Origin: Marivirga lumbricoides
Lineage (GTDB): Bacteria > Bacteroidota > Bacteroidia > Cytophagales > Cyclobacteriaceae
Direction of reading: 5' to 3'
Assembly (NCBI RefSeq): GCF_014636295.1
Contig: NZ_BMEC01000001.1
Span: forward strand, 124,001 to 188,000
DNA: 64,000 bases
The notes under the pieces: model-generated
Databases searched by the model: none
What the model was told of the DNA's origin: nothing
What the model saw: the letters and a program-made list of their open reading frames with translations, nothing else
Made by a program: the position numbers and the translations under genes
In this document: positions 46,501 to 55,355 of the stretch, piece by piece
Layout: each line of letters starts with the position of its first letter
How positions within the stretch are numbered: position 1 is the first letter of the stretch

Positions 46501-47050
46501 AATGGCTTCAGGTAATAACCCTAAGCAGCTGACTGCCGAATTTAAAGCATTATCTAAAGCCAAAAGTTCCGGCATTAAAATGGTAAGCCTGCTTGGAATG
46601 ATGTATAGTGGTAAACCTGTAAAAAGAAAACTAGCTGATGAAGTATTAAAGAATGAAGAAGAGGCAGACTTCCTGCTCAAACGAATAGAGAGAACCAATG
46701 ATCAATCTTTTATTTCCAAATACCTGGATATGGAAACCATTGCAAGAATATACTTAAAATCTCATCTTGCCTCTGAAGATTACTATGATGTGGAAGTTAC
46801 CTATCTCAAACAGTTTGAACAGCAAATAGATAACACAACTTATTCTTTCTATGTATTCACCTATTATGACACCTACAATGAAGAAGAAACCCTTTCCTTT
46901 ATAGTGTTTGATAAGCAAGGGAAAGATATAAGCCTTCAATCTATTTACACAGACATTTATATGAATGCATACAATCCTGAAGATTTTAAGACTCACAAAG
47001 AAGAAATTATATCAGATTTTAAGACCTACTATATTTCTAATAGTCAATAA
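43559..47050 (+). CDS. TraB/GumN-domain giant secreted protein
   Basis: An 1163-aa protein with a signal peptide (residues 1-20, cleaved near SYSQ). Residues 25-300 form a TraB/GumN domain: LLWKIEGNGIEKASYLFGTV, HVNDERAFDFSDSVLVAL, DVLALEVSSDD, and the closing CAIGAGHLAGKKGMIDLLKE. The family resembles metalloproteases of the Tiki/EreA fold, but the catalytic role here is unproven. About 850 residues follow with no family I recognise, alternating beta-rich and helical parts with repeated aspartate-rich motifs. Normal GumN proteins are about 300 aa, so this is a large fusion. Single-gene unit with its own strong terminator. Confidence 0.8.
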   Translation: MIRIFLLISVLFISVASYSQQREDTYKLLWKIEGNGIEKASYLFGTVHVNDERAFDFSDSVLVALQASDVLALEVSSDDYLKQSIANTSRKRDIPNQFKEELGKENYNTLREKMLDEVKIDLDELDNASPMLIERLLNRKHTNPEDKNKLDLDNYLFYSAKRLGKEIVGLEKTNEGIRAGKGFSTEMERAYFVKRYIKQRDSLSSFDMNKFLKEYINKGFDKMIEIYHEGDIQAILSQFEDNEMEKYDMIRRNEIMALRLDSLMQHSSVFCAIGAGHLAGKKGMIDLLKELGYQLTPVNASFTGMAKKIQKKWEAAPGYRYEDIASGFSVQMSGKPLDINVPNTNIKGIVYQDIKNNSVEMLMTVDYPQIFADKEAVIEEMVDNFRLQQKFEIISNHKVMLDGLPGRELIMSMQGIQNGKMRYFLKNGKAYVFFYWSLNSKIELPEKIPFFDHIEIYDIADFESLSWHQTNQQQYDINLLLPLTTNEFKQEIPVDFSGEDLMIAHTITFIDKAYPFSGIFQRFNYPPNYEISTNEEVKSTLVDMTKEERNAKIVLDSSFQKGAYTVNMVNYTMQDTVTLSEVFFTRGNYAYYWMSEYVGEPIPELKSFLYDWEMLPWEKPTFEKYTNPKFSVLMGSNSSVNGLKSYDNLIDSIVTYSSMDPGTGTTVRVYQYDVSKFAFFKNADSLIAYFHEPDASGKLILKQDTVTSIHSGYFTNIFRDSLYNYVNYNKLLWSGNSIFNVDIATPLDLDSTYALEVLESFQISDSTQFNFFESKLDTVLAMIQSNDSSIFQQVKGLFTDYPVEEREVYKLKNTLRKGIPLDSYSWNSPGADIISRITKLQKDSAIGFLDSLYVNNPHYESSILESLQELNSELAIQYYRKLLANKTTEIEYWDLEKYRDSTALLVADLPIVMDLFQKTENQQIIAPVLVNQLKNSDDLAKILKPYANTFLKSFKHTADTINLEDEYNWDYYFLGHLLDLTMASGNNPKQLTAEFKALSKAKSSGIKMVSLLGMMYSGKPVKRKLADEVLKNEEEADFLLKRIERTNDQSFISKYLDMETIARIYLKSHLASEDYYDVEVTYLKQFEQQIDNTTYSFYVFTYYDTYNEEETLSFIVFDKQGKDISLQSIYTDIYMNAYNPEDFKTHKEEIISDFKTYYISNSQ

Positions 47051-47052
47051 AA

Positions 47053-47089
47053 TAAAGCTGCAACTCCTTATCCGGCAGTTGCAGCTTTA
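47053..47089 (+). terminator. Terminator after the TraB-domain gene
   Basis: TAAAGCTGCAACT and AGTTGCAGCTTTA form a perfect 13-bp stem around an 11-nt loop, starting 3 bp after the stop codon. Confidence 0.8.
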
Positions 47090-47165
47090 ATGATAGAAAA
47101 TAGTTGTCTCAATTTATTCAATATATCATACCGGTCATTAATAAGTTTCCACCTTTTATAAGACT

Positions 47166-47420
47166 TTACTTATCCCCGGGTTTCTTATAAAAGCCTCCTA
47201 AAATTGATTTCATCTTCTGCCGGAGTTTTTCATTTTGGTATGCTGATTTTACCTGTTTCATACAGCTTGCACAAAGGCAATCATCAAATTTATTCCGCAT
47301 AAAGTTTCTTTCTTCTTCCGTAAGTATCACAGCAGTACATTGGCACAAAGAAATAGAGCCCACTTTGCACTCAAAAAGTGTATTACATCGCGGGCAATAT
47401 TTTTCTTCGTGTTTAATCAT
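47166..47420 (-). CDS. Cysteine-rich CWC family protein
   Basis: An 84-aa small protein with metal-binding Cys pairs: Cys9-Cys12 (YCPRC), Cys18, Cys26-Cys28 (LCQC), and the C-terminal CLCASC (Cys48, 50, 53). That is the Cysteine-rich_CWC pattern. The Cys spacing suggests a small zinc-ribbon-like fold. Function unknown. It lies downstream of metE on the same strand, but 180 bp and a large inverted repeat separate them, so it is probably transcribed separately. Confidence 0.85.
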   Translation of the reverse strand: MIKHEEKYCPRCNTLFECKVGSISLCQCTAVILTEEERNFMRNKFDDCLCASCMKQVKSAYQNEKLRQKMKSILGGFYKKPGDK

Positions 47421-47478
47421 TTAACATGCATTCTGTTTAGATATAAATATTTTATCCCATTAATTTAAAAAGCAGAAG

Positions 47479-47577
47479 TTATTTCGTCCGGCTAAGCTAC
47501 CTAATAGTATTTTTAGATACCGCATAAATTAAGTCTTCTCAAAACGTAAGTCTTAATTTTGCGGTATCACGAAATAA
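47479..47577. repeat. Nested inverted repeat downstream of metE
   Basis: Outer arms TTATTTCGT (47479-47487) and ACGAAATAA (47569-47577). Inner arms GATACCGCA-t-AAATTAAG (47516-47533) and CTTAATTT-TGCGGTATC (47552-47568) pair at 17 positions with one bulge around an 18-nt loop. It starts 22 bp after the metE stop. It could be a long terminator or the remains of a small mobile element. Confidence 0.75.
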
Positions 47578-47599
47578 TTTATTAATCAAGCTTCAATAA

Positions 47600-49951
47600 T
47601 TAATGGTTGCTTACTTCTTCGGACTCTGCGAAAGAGACAGAAGCTTGTTTTGCAGCCTCTACCATGGCAATTAATGCCAGCTTGGTTTCCTCCCAATTTC
47701 GTGTTTTTAGTCCACAATCCGGGTTTACCCATAGCTGCCTGGCAGGAATAACCGCTTTTGCTTTTTCCAAAAGTGCAAGCATCTCTTCTTTAGAAGGCAC
47801 CCTAGGCGAATGGATGTCATACACTCCGGGACCAATTTCATTCGGATACCTAAACTCGGCAAAAGCATCCAGCAATTCCATTTGAGAACGGGAACACTCT
47901 ATGGTTATTACATCAGCATCCATTGCAGCAATGTTCTGAATGATATCATTAAATTCAGAATAACACATATGAGTATGGATTTGCGTTTCATCTTTCACAC
48001 CTGAAGAGGCTATACGAAATGCTTTTACTGCCCATTGCAAATACGCTTGCCAGTCCGCCTTTCTTAATGGAAGCCCTTCGCGAATGGCCGGTTCATCAAT
48101 CTGGATTATTTTAATACCAGCCTCTTCCAAATCGGCTACTTCATCTCTAATGGCCAAAGCTATTTGGGTACAGGTTTCTGCCCTCGGCTGATCATTTCGT
48201 ACAAACGACCATTGTAAAATTGTTACCGGACCAGTAAGCATTCCTTTTACATGCTTTTTGGTAAGCGACTGCGCAAATGCTGACCAGAAAACTGTCATCG
48301 GCTTCGGACGATGGATGTCTCCAAAAATGATAGGGGGCTTTACACATCTGCTTCCGTAACTTTGTACCCATCCATTTTTGGTAAATGCCACTCCTTCCAG
48401 CTGTTCACCGAAATACTCTACCATATCATTACGCTCAAACTCACCATGCACCAATACATCAAGTCCTATTTCCTCCTGCCAGCGAATAGCTTTTTCCGTT
48501 TCCTGCTTCAATAATCCTTCATATTGAGCTTCATTCAACTCCCCTTTTTTAAATTTTGACCTCCAACTCCGCACCTCCTTTGTTTGAGGGAATGAACCAA
48601 TTGTGGTAGTAGGGAATAAAGGCAAATTCAATCCTTTATGCTGTTTCTCCACTCGCTCGCCAAAAATGCTATCACGTTTTGCATCAGCTTCAGTAATAGC
48701 CTCTACCCTCCTTTTAACCTTTTCATTATGGATAAGTGCAGAACTTTTACGACTCTTAACCGCCAGCTGATTCGCCTGTAATTTCTCTAAAGTCTTCTGA
48801 TTTCCTGATTGCGTTAAATTTTCAGCAGGCAGGTATTCTATGTTAGCCAACTCCTTCAATGTAACCACTTCATCAATTTTCTGCCTGGCAAAAGAAAGCC
48901 ATTGTTTAAGTTCCTCATTCAGGCTATTTTCATACTCCAAATCGCAAGGCGAATGAAGCAGAGAACAAGAGGGTGCAATCATTACTCTCTCCGGCCCAAG
49001 CTTCTCAACAGCCTGATTAATTATCTCTAATGACTGCTGATAGTCATTTTTCCAGATATTTCTGCCGTCCACAACTCCCAGAGAAAGAATAAGCTTATCC
49101 CCACAATGCCCGAGCACCTCATTGAGTTGTTCCGGGCAACGGACCAAATCAATATGCAGAGCATTAACAGGTAATGCAGTAGCCAGATGAAGGTTATCTT
49201 TTAAGCCTTCAAAATAAGTGGAAATTAATATTTTAAGTGATGGGAAAAATTGTTTAACCTTATCATATACATATTTATAAGCCTTCTTCTCATCTTCACT
49301 TAAATCCAGCGTTAAAAATGGTTCATCAAACTGTATCCACGATGCTCCTTTAGCTTCCAGTTTAGTCAAAATCTCCAGATAAACCGGCAGCAGGTTTTCA
49401 ATCAATTCAATCCGATGAAAACCTTCTTCCTTTTCCTTTCCTAATAATAAGAAAGAAACCGGGCCCAACAGCACAGGTTTGGTATCAATATTCAGTTGCT
49501 TTGCTTCTTCGTATTCATCAATCACCTTTGTTGAAAAAAGCTTAAACTGCTGATTTTTATAAAATTCCGGTACTATGTAATGGTAATTAGTATCAAACCA
49601 TTTAGTCATCTCCATTGCTGTAATGTCCAGCTCATCCTTTTGGTACCCCCTTGCCATTGCGAAATAAGCATCCGTTATATTGTTATTATTTTCAACCAAT
49701 TGCCGGTATCTTTTAGGAATGGCATGAACTGTAAGCGACATATCCAGTACCTGATCATAAAAGGAAAAATCATTGGAGGGAATTAAATCTATCCCCGCTT
49801 CCCTTTGTAGCTGCCAGTTCTGCTGCCTTATGTTTCGGCCGGCAGTTAATAATTCCTGAAGCGAAATTTTGCCTGACCAATATTGCTCGCAGGCTTTTTT
49901 GAGTTCTCTTTGGCTACCAATTCGCGGATAGCCTAAAATGTGTGTTAGCAT
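47600..49951 (-). CDS. metE: Cobalamin-independent methionine synthase
   Basis: A 783-aa enzyme that transfers the methyl group of 5-methyltetrahydropteroyl-glutamate to homocysteine. Both halves are present: the N-terminal barrel from MLTHILGYPRIGSQRELKKA and the catalytic barrel from LFPTTTIGSFPQTKEVRSWR. Zinc and substrate residues are in IHTHMCYSEFND, the Glu of VITIECSRSQME, and the Cys of VNPDCGLKTR. Length is normal. A cobalamin riboswitch on the same strand about 190 bp upstream should switch the gene off when vitamin B12 is available, presumably because a B12-dependent MetH is encoded elsewhere. Confidence 0.97.
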   Translation of the reverse strand: MLTHILGYPRIGSQRELKKACEQYWSGKISLQELLTAGRNIRQQNWQLQREAGIDLIPSNDFSFYDQVLDMSLTVHAIPKRYRQLVENNNNITDAYFAMARGYQKDELDITAMEMTKWFDTNYHYIVPEFYKNQQFKLFSTKVIDEYEEAKQLNIDTKPVLLGPVSFLLLGKEKEEGFHRIELIENLLPVYLEILTKLEAKGASWIQFDEPFLTLDLSEDEKKAYKYVYDKVKQFFPSLKILISTYFEGLKDNLHLATALPVNALHIDLVRCPEQLNEVLGHCGDKLILSLGVVDGRNIWKNDYQQSLEIINQAVEKLGPERVMIAPSCSLLHSPCDLEYENSLNEELKQWLSFARQKIDEVVTLKELANIEYLPAENLTQSGNQKTLEKLQANQLAVKSRKSSALIHNEKVKRRVEAITEADAKRDSIFGERVEKQHKGLNLPLFPTTTIGSFPQTKEVRSWRSKFKKGELNEAQYEGLLKQETEKAIRWQEEIGLDVLVHGEFERNDMVEYFGEQLEGVAFTKNGWVQSYGSRCVKPPIIFGDIHRPKPMTVFWSAFAQSLTKKHVKGMLTGPVTILQWSFVRNDQPRAETCTQIALAIRDEVADLEEAGIKIIQIDEPAIREGLPLRKADWQAYLQWAVKAFRIASSGVKDETQIHTHMCYSEFNDIIQNIAAMDADVITIECSRSQMELLDAFAEFRYPNEIGPGVYDIHSPRVPSKEEMLALLEKAKAVIPARQLWVNPDCGLKTRNWEETKLALIAMVEAAKQASVSFAESEEVSNH

Positions 49952-50138
49952 TTCTTTTAACTTTTACAGTGAAATAATTTGTTAAAAGCTCATTGCAGAA
50001 TTTCTGCTTTGCCACACGCAATAAAAAAAGGAAAGAAAGATGACATCAGACAGAAAAGGGCCCACTTATCCTGTAAGCCGTATTTATTAAGATGCACCAT
50101 GCCTGACCCAAAGCTTCAAATCGCGAAAGCAAAGTCAT

Positions 50139-50300
50139 ATCGGAATAGGCAGGTCTCCTGACTTGTAACAGCTTTACCGTCCTTCCCGCTTTTGGCAGTG
50201 GACCTACTTTGGTAAAACCTTCATGTTACTTACAGTTGCGCGACAGTTCGTGATTTCCACACGATTCCCTATTAATGCACCTTAAGTGTAACCTCTTCCG
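50139..50300 (-). ncRNA. Cobalamin riboswitch controlling metE
   Basis: On the minus strand the conserved landmarks of the class occur in order: GAGGTTACACTTAAGGTGCA, TAATAGGGAAT, CGTGTGGAAATCACG, the B12-box-like CTGTCGCGCAACTGTAA, GTCCACTGCC, AGCGGGAAGG and the closing GTCAGGAGACCTGCC. It lies in the 5' leader of metE with about 190 nt to the start codon for an expression platform. Repression by adenosyl- or methylcobalamin is the established role of this class before metE. Confidence 0.95.
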
Positions 50301-50671
50301 CTGATGAAATTATGTAAAGAACTATTGATGTGTAAAGTAAAGACAATTTATATTCATATGTAGGTTTTTAAAGTTTTTTTTAACCCTTTTCATGGCCAGC
50401 TTTAACTTCGGCCAAACCTTATTACTTCCTGAACTGATAAAAACCTGCACAAGTATTGTCTATTTTTTTTAATTCTTTTTAGATTGCCCTCTATATCATA
50501 TTTTAATAATAGGAATTATTATGAAACAAACACAGGGAGTTTATCCTGATGCTACAGGAGATTATTTAAGCAAATCGTCCTTCTGGCAATAGATAATTAA
50601 TTTTCTATCTTTATTTTTTTTAGCAGGGGTTTTAATTAAATCATATATTACTTAAAATCAGCACAATGAAT

Positions 50672-50772
50672 TAAATAGAGCCTATTAGGCAATTACACGA
50701 GAATCAACAATATGCATCTGAAAATCAGCAACAAAGGATTGCCCAATGTGTAATCTAATTGTAGATTACATA
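50672..50772 (+). repeat. 100-bp dispersed repeat, copy B
   Basis: Partner of the copy at 1465-1564. Additional possible pairings here are GGCAAT with ATTGCC and TTACAC with GTGTAA, arranged in an order that would form a pseudoknot. The terminal hairpin TGTAATCTA-ATTG-TAGATTACA is perfect. It lies 177 bp before the hybrid regulator gene, same orientation as that gene. Confidence 0.75.
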
Positions 50773-50948
50773 TATAAGGTTCGCGTAAAGTGATCTTAAT
50801 ACAGAGGCTTTATATCGCTTTAAAAAGTTTAATAGGCGAGTAAGAAGAGAAACCCTTCCAATTATTGTGAAATGTTATAACCTGGATATAAATACGTAAT
50901 AGAACTGATATTGCATTAGAATACTAACTATATGTTGATCGATTAAAA

Positions 50949-53900
50949 ATGAGAAGCTTACTAATTTTATTACTACTTTATTGTAACAATACCTTTTCTC
51001 AGTCGGCCAAAACAGAGTTAACCCAACCTAATTACCGCTTTTCTCATATAAGCGTAGCTGACGGACTGGCTCCTGGTGCAGTGAACTGTATCTTTAAAGA
51101 AAGCAGAGGCTTTTTGTGGGTAGGCACTTCTTCAGGCCTTAGCAGGTATGATGGTTACAAAATAAAAAATTACCGTCCTGATCCTAAAAATGATTCTGCT
51201 TATCAATCATCGGGCTACAAAGGAATATTTGAAGACCCCTTAGGCAACATTTGGCTTCAGACCACCCTAGGTATCAATATTTTTAATCCCATAACCGAGA
51301 AGTTTTCATCTGATCAATTTTCAATTCTTCAACAACTGAATATTCCGGCTATTGAGGTTAAGGATATTGTGAAAGACCATAAAGGCAATTTCTGGTTTAT
51401 TCATTCAAATGCCAGTCTTTCTAAATATAACCCTACGCTTCAAAAAGTAAACCATCTGGATTTAACTATTGAAGGTTTCAACAAGCAGGATTTGGACATT
51501 ACCTATTTTGCAGAAAACAGCGAAGGAGATTTTTGGATTATTTTTAGTAATGGCATGCTTCAAAAGCTCAAAGCGAAATCTCTTGAAGTTAGCTATTCAA
51601 CTACAGTACTGAATCAAAAATTCCCGGGAAAGCAACATGATTACCAACTCGTTATAGACAACTACGATAATCTGTGGATTCATTTATATGAGGATTTCGG
51701 CCTCTATTACTACAATGTCAGCAGTAATAAACTAAAAAATTACAATACGCAAACTTCCTCTATTCGATTGAGTAGCAACCTGATTAATGATTTTGTAAAA
51801 GATAATAAAGGGAAAATTTGGGTAGGAACTGACCATGGTGGTATAGATATTATTGATCCTGATAATTTTTCCGTTGACTATGTGAGCAACAATCCTGAAA
51901 TACGCAGCAGTTTATCTCAAAATAGTATTACCTCTTTCTATAGAGATCGGGATGGTATTATATGGATTGGCACTTTCAAAAACGGACTTGACTACTACCA
52001 TCCAAGCCTCATAAAATTTCCTTTGGAAAAAAAATTACTTTCCTCACCCGAAAGCTTACCATTTAACGATGTCAATGTTTTTACTGAAGATGAAAAAGGA
52101 AATATTTTTATAGGTACCAATGGAGGTGGTTTACTTTACTTCAACAGGAAAAAAGGAACTTATACACAGTACCAGCACGATCCTGATGATGCCTCAAGCA
52201 TTTCAAGCAATGTGATTGTCAGCCTGCTTTACGATAGCAAAGGCACCCTTTGGGTGGGAACTTATCTTGGCGGATTGAATAAAATGACTTCAGATGGCTT
52301 TAAATCTTTTAAGCATATACCTTCTGATACTACAAGCATTGGTGGCAATAATGTGTGGGAATTACTGGAAGATTCCAGAGGAAACATGTGGGTAGGCACC
52401 CTAAGTGCCGGCCTTTACAAATTTGACAGGTCTACTGAAAAGTTTTTTCAAGTGAATGAGAAAGGAGAAAGGTTTGCTCCAAATATCACTTATGTATCTG
52501 CCATTGATGAAGATGATGAAAATAATATATGGGTTGGAGGGGTTAACGGAATAGACGTAATTCTATCTAATGGAAAGTTACTTCACTTTTCTTACGATGC
52601 AGATAAGAAAGCATCATTAAGTAGCAACTACATTCGCTCTATTTACAAAGATCATTTCAACAATATTTGGATTGGCACAGATGAAGGTCTGGATTTATAT
52701 GACAGGCAAAACCAATCATTTTATCACTATAATCAGCAGGACGGCTTACCGGGGAAAAGAGTGGTTGCCATCACTTCAGATAATCAGTATGATATATGGC
52801 TTACATCTTCTTATGGCCTATCACAATTAAAAATAGATTCAGCAGGAACATTCAATAAAAGAATAACACCAAATTTTAAAAATTACAATTATGAAGATGG
52901 GTTGCAAGGAAACCTCTTCAATGAAAATGCAATCTTCAGCACCTCCAAAGGTGAATTATTAGTAGGAGGAATGGATGGGTACAACATCTTCAACCCTCAG
53001 CACTTTGAATACAACTCTAAGGAGCCGAAGATTATATTTACCGATTTTATATTATTCAACAGTAGCTTAAATCCTAATGAAGAGGTAAATGGCAGAGTAA
53101 TTTTAAATGAACCGATACAGAGCACTGAAGAAATAACATTAAAATATGATGAGAACTTGTTTTCAGTGGAGTTTGCTGCTCTGGACTTCCTGCAACCTTC
53201 TAAAAACAAGTATCGGTACAAACTGGAAGGGTTCGACCAGCAATGGAGGAGTACAACTAGTGATTTAAGGAAAGTTACCTACACCAATCTGGATCCTGGC
53301 AATTATAAATTAAGGGTACAAGCAGCAAATAATGACGGGGTTTGGAATAAAGAAGGTGCTGAGTTAAAGATTGTAGTTTTACCTCCTTTTTACAAAACAA
53401 CACTCGCTTACATTTCATATGCTATCTTATTAATACTGATCCTATATTTTTCCAGAAGAAATATTATACAAAAACAACACAAAAACTTCCAGATAGAGCA
53501 GGAAAAAAGAGAGGCTGCCTACCTCCATAAAATGGACTTGATGAAAATCAGTTTCTTTACCAACATCAACCACGAGTTTAAAACACCTATTTCCCTCATT
53601 TTGGCTTCTATAGAGAAATTACGCACCTATGATTTAAGAGAACAAAGCAAAGAACAGATAAACAGTATCCACAAAAGTGCTCAAAAGCTCTTAAGGCTGA
53701 TTAATCAGATCCTTGATTTGGGCAATATTAAAAATGAATCCCTACTTTTTGAATCTGCCGGTAATATCATTGATTTTACTCAACAAATTGTGGATTCTTT
53801 CAAAGATCTGGCGGAAAACAGAGGTGTTAGAATTGAGTTTAATTCTCAGATTGAAGCTTTTCATTCACATTTTGATAAGGACAAGCTCGATAAAATTCTG

Positions 53901-55073
53901 TTTAACTTATTATCCAACGCAGTAAAATTTACTCCTAAAGGAGGCCTGGTAAAGGTGGAAGTCAAAATCAAAAAGGACTCCGGCTTAGAGGGGAAACAAA
54001 AACTATTTGATTTAAAAATTTCCGATACCGGTATAGGTATTCCGGAATCTGACAGGTCGAAGATTTTTGAAAGGTTTTTTAAAGCTGAACAACCAGCACA
54101 CTTAGAAAATCAGGGAAGTGGTGTAGGCCTGGCCCTGGTTAAAGAATATATAGAACTTTTTCAGGGAAAAATCAGTGTTAAAAGTGCATTAGGTGAGGGA
54201 ACGTTATTTCATATAAGCTTTCCGGTAAAACCAGCGCACACACCAAATCAGCCTACTTCATTAATAGTTAAGAAGGAGTTAAAAACCATCAATAATGAAC
54301 TGCTCCCTAGCCTACTGATAATAGAGGATGATATGAGCTTTCTAAATCACCTAATACCCTATTTTAAAAATGAATACAATGTATTTATAGCTGCTGATGG
54401 AGAGGAAGGCTGGAAGAAAACTTTATCTGTTAGACCTGATATAATTATATGTGATTGGCAAATTCCCAAAATAACGGGGATTGAGCTATGTGATAAGCTA
54501 AGAGAAGACTCCAGAACTAAACATATACCTTTCATATTAATAACAGCCAATGACCTTGAAACAAGTAAATTAAAAGCCTTAAAAAGTGGAGTCAGTGATT
54601 ACATTACAAAACCTTTCAATTTTGAAGAGCTTCAATCCAGAGTACAAAACCTCATTACTCAGCAACAACTCTTTAAGAAAACCTACAGTAAAAAAATAGA
54701 AGTGACTCCCGTTGAAAACAAAGTAACTTTTGAGAGTGAGGACGAAAAACTGATGAGGAAAGTATTGCAGATAATTAAGAGCAATGTAAATGACCCGAAT
54801 TTTTCTGTAGACCATTTAGCAAAAGAGGCCGGAGTAAGCCGCAGTTTTCTTTATAACAAAACACTTACCCTTTTTCAGAAACCACCTTTACAGTTAATTA
54901 CAGACACCCGACTGGAAGAGGGTAAAGAATTGCTCACTAAAACACAATTAACTATCTCGGAAATTGCATTTAAAGTAGGCTTTAACAATCCGAAATATTT
55001 TACACGCAACTTCAAGAAGAAATATAATGCCCTTCCCTCCTCTTACAGAACTGAAGCAAACTCCAAAAATTAA
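50949..55073 (+). CDS. Hybrid two-component system regulator of the polysaccharide locus
   Basis: A 1374-aa single-protein two-component system. It has a signal peptide (1-18) and two seven-bladed Reg_prop propellers (about 30-720, with repeats like GFLWVGTSSGLSRYDG and GNMWVGTLSAGLYKFD). A Y_Y_Y domain follows (RYKLEGFDQQWR, LDPGNYKLRVQAANNDGVWN), then a TM helix at about 815-835. The HisKA domain has His875 in INHEFKTPISLIL. The HATPase has NLLSNAVKFTPKGG and SDTGIGIP. The receiver has Asp1169 in IIICDWQIPK, and an AraC-type DNA-binding domain ends the protein. It should sense a glycan fragment in the periplasm and activate the SusC operon that starts 230 bp downstream. Confidence 0.96.
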   Translation: MRSLLILLLLYCNNTFSQSAKTELTQPNYRFSHISVADGLAPGAVNCIFKESRGFLWVGTSSGLSRYDGYKIKNYRPDPKNDSAYQSSGYKGIFEDPLGNIWLQTTLGINIFNPITEKFSSDQFSILQQLNIPAIEVKDIVKDHKGNFWFIHSNASLSKYNPTLQKVNHLDLTIEGFNKQDLDITYFAENSEGDFWIIFSNGMLQKLKAKSLEVSYSTTVLNQKFPGKQHDYQLVIDNYDNLWIHLYEDFGLYYYNVSSNKLKNYNTQTSSIRLSSNLINDFVKDNKGKIWVGTDHGGIDIIDPDNFSVDYVSNNPEIRSSLSQNSITSFYRDRDGIIWIGTFKNGLDYYHPSLIKFPLEKKLLSSPESLPFNDVNVFTEDEKGNIFIGTNGGGLLYFNRKKGTYTQYQHDPDDASSISSNVIVSLLYDSKGTLWVGTYLGGLNKMTSDGFKSFKHIPSDTTSIGGNNVWELLEDSRGNMWVGTLSAGLYKFDRSTEKFFQVNEKGERFAPNITYVSAIDEDDENNIWVGGVNGIDVILSNGKLLHFSYDADKKASLSSNYIRSIYKDHFNNIWIGTDEGLDLYDRQNQSFYHYNQQDGLPGKRVVAITSDNQYDIWLTSSYGLSQLKIDSAGTFNKRITPNFKNYNYEDGLQGNLFNENAIFSTSKGELLVGGMDGYNIFNPQHFEYNSKEPKIIFTDFILFNSSLNPNEEVNGRVILNEPIQSTEEITLKYDENLFSVEFAALDFLQPSKNKYRYKLEGFDQQWRSTTSDLRKVTYTNLDPGNYKLRVQAANNDGVWNKEGAELKIVVLPPFYKTTLAYISYAILLILILYFSRRNIIQKQHKNFQIEQEKREAAYLHKMDLMKISFFTNINHEFKTPISLILASIEKLRTYDLREQSKEQINSIHKSAQKLLRLINQILDLGNIKNESLLFESAGNIIDFTQQIVDSFKDLAENRGVRIEFNSQIEAFHSHFDKDKLDKILFNLLSNAVKFTPKGGLVKVEVKIKKDSGLEGKQKLFDLKISDTGIGIPESDRSKIFERFFKAEQPAHLENQGSGVGLALVKEYIELFQGKISVKSALGEGTLFHISFPVKPAHTPNQPTSLIVKKELKTINNELLPSLLIIEDDMSFLNHLIPYFKNEYNVFIAADGEEGWKKTLSVRPDIIICDWQIPKITGIELCDKLREDSRTKHIPFILITANDLETSKLKALKSGVSDYITKPFNFEELQSRVQNLITQQQLFKKTYSKKIEVTPVENKVTFESEDEKLMRKVLQIIKSNVNDPNFSVDHLAKEAGVSRSFLYNKTLTLFQKPPLQLITDTRLEEGKELLTKTQLTISEIAFKVGFNNPKYFTRNFKKKYNALPSSYRTEANSKN

Positions 55074-55157
55074 GAATTAGTCCCCGATAACCCTCTATCT
55101 CTTTAAGCAATAAAGCCTTCGCTGAAAAAAAAATTTCGCCAAATCGCTTCTAATTTT

Positions 55158-55191
55158 AAATATGCCCATTTTATTCCATATGAGCATATTT
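55158..55191. promoter_or_regulatory. Inverted repeat, candidate regulator site before susC
   Basis: AAATATGCCCAT and ATGAGCATATTT are 12-bp arms with one mismatch and a 10-bp spacer, in the space between the hybrid regulator and SusC genes. The position fits an operator for the AraC-type output domain or a terminator of the regulator gene; neither is proven. Confidence 0.4.
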
Positions 55192-55267
55192 TGAAAACAT
55201 TTTATCCCTTATAAAAACAATTTTGTCCCTAAAGTGAGGTGCTTGTTTCTATAAATTGCATCGCATA

Positions 55268-55281
55268 TGAAAACGTTTGCA
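55268..55281. promoter_or_regulatory. LacI-family-like operator before susC
   Basis: TGAAAACGTTTGCA is a 14-bp near-palindrome (6 of 7 pairs) centred on CG, closely matching the one at 322-335. It lies 75-88 bp before the preferred SusC start. Confidence 0.5.
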
Positions 55282-55355
55282 CATTCCCTTCTTGAAAAAC
55301 TACTATGGAAAAAATTTTTGCAGGAAGGAATATAATTCATCTAAACCCTATACAC

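Larger units (their letters stand above)
49952..50948. other. 1-kb regulatory intergenic region
   Basis: A divergent spacer between metE and the hybrid regulator. It contains the metE leader with the cobalamin riboswitch (50139-50300) and repeat copy B (50672-50772). The stretch 50340-50670 is AT-rich and I see no gene or RNA in it. Confidence 0.6.

Noticed and set aside
49979-50161. A 60-codon plus-strand frame in the metE leader
   Set aside because: It lies antisense to the leader and runs into the riboswitch; composition is not protein-like.
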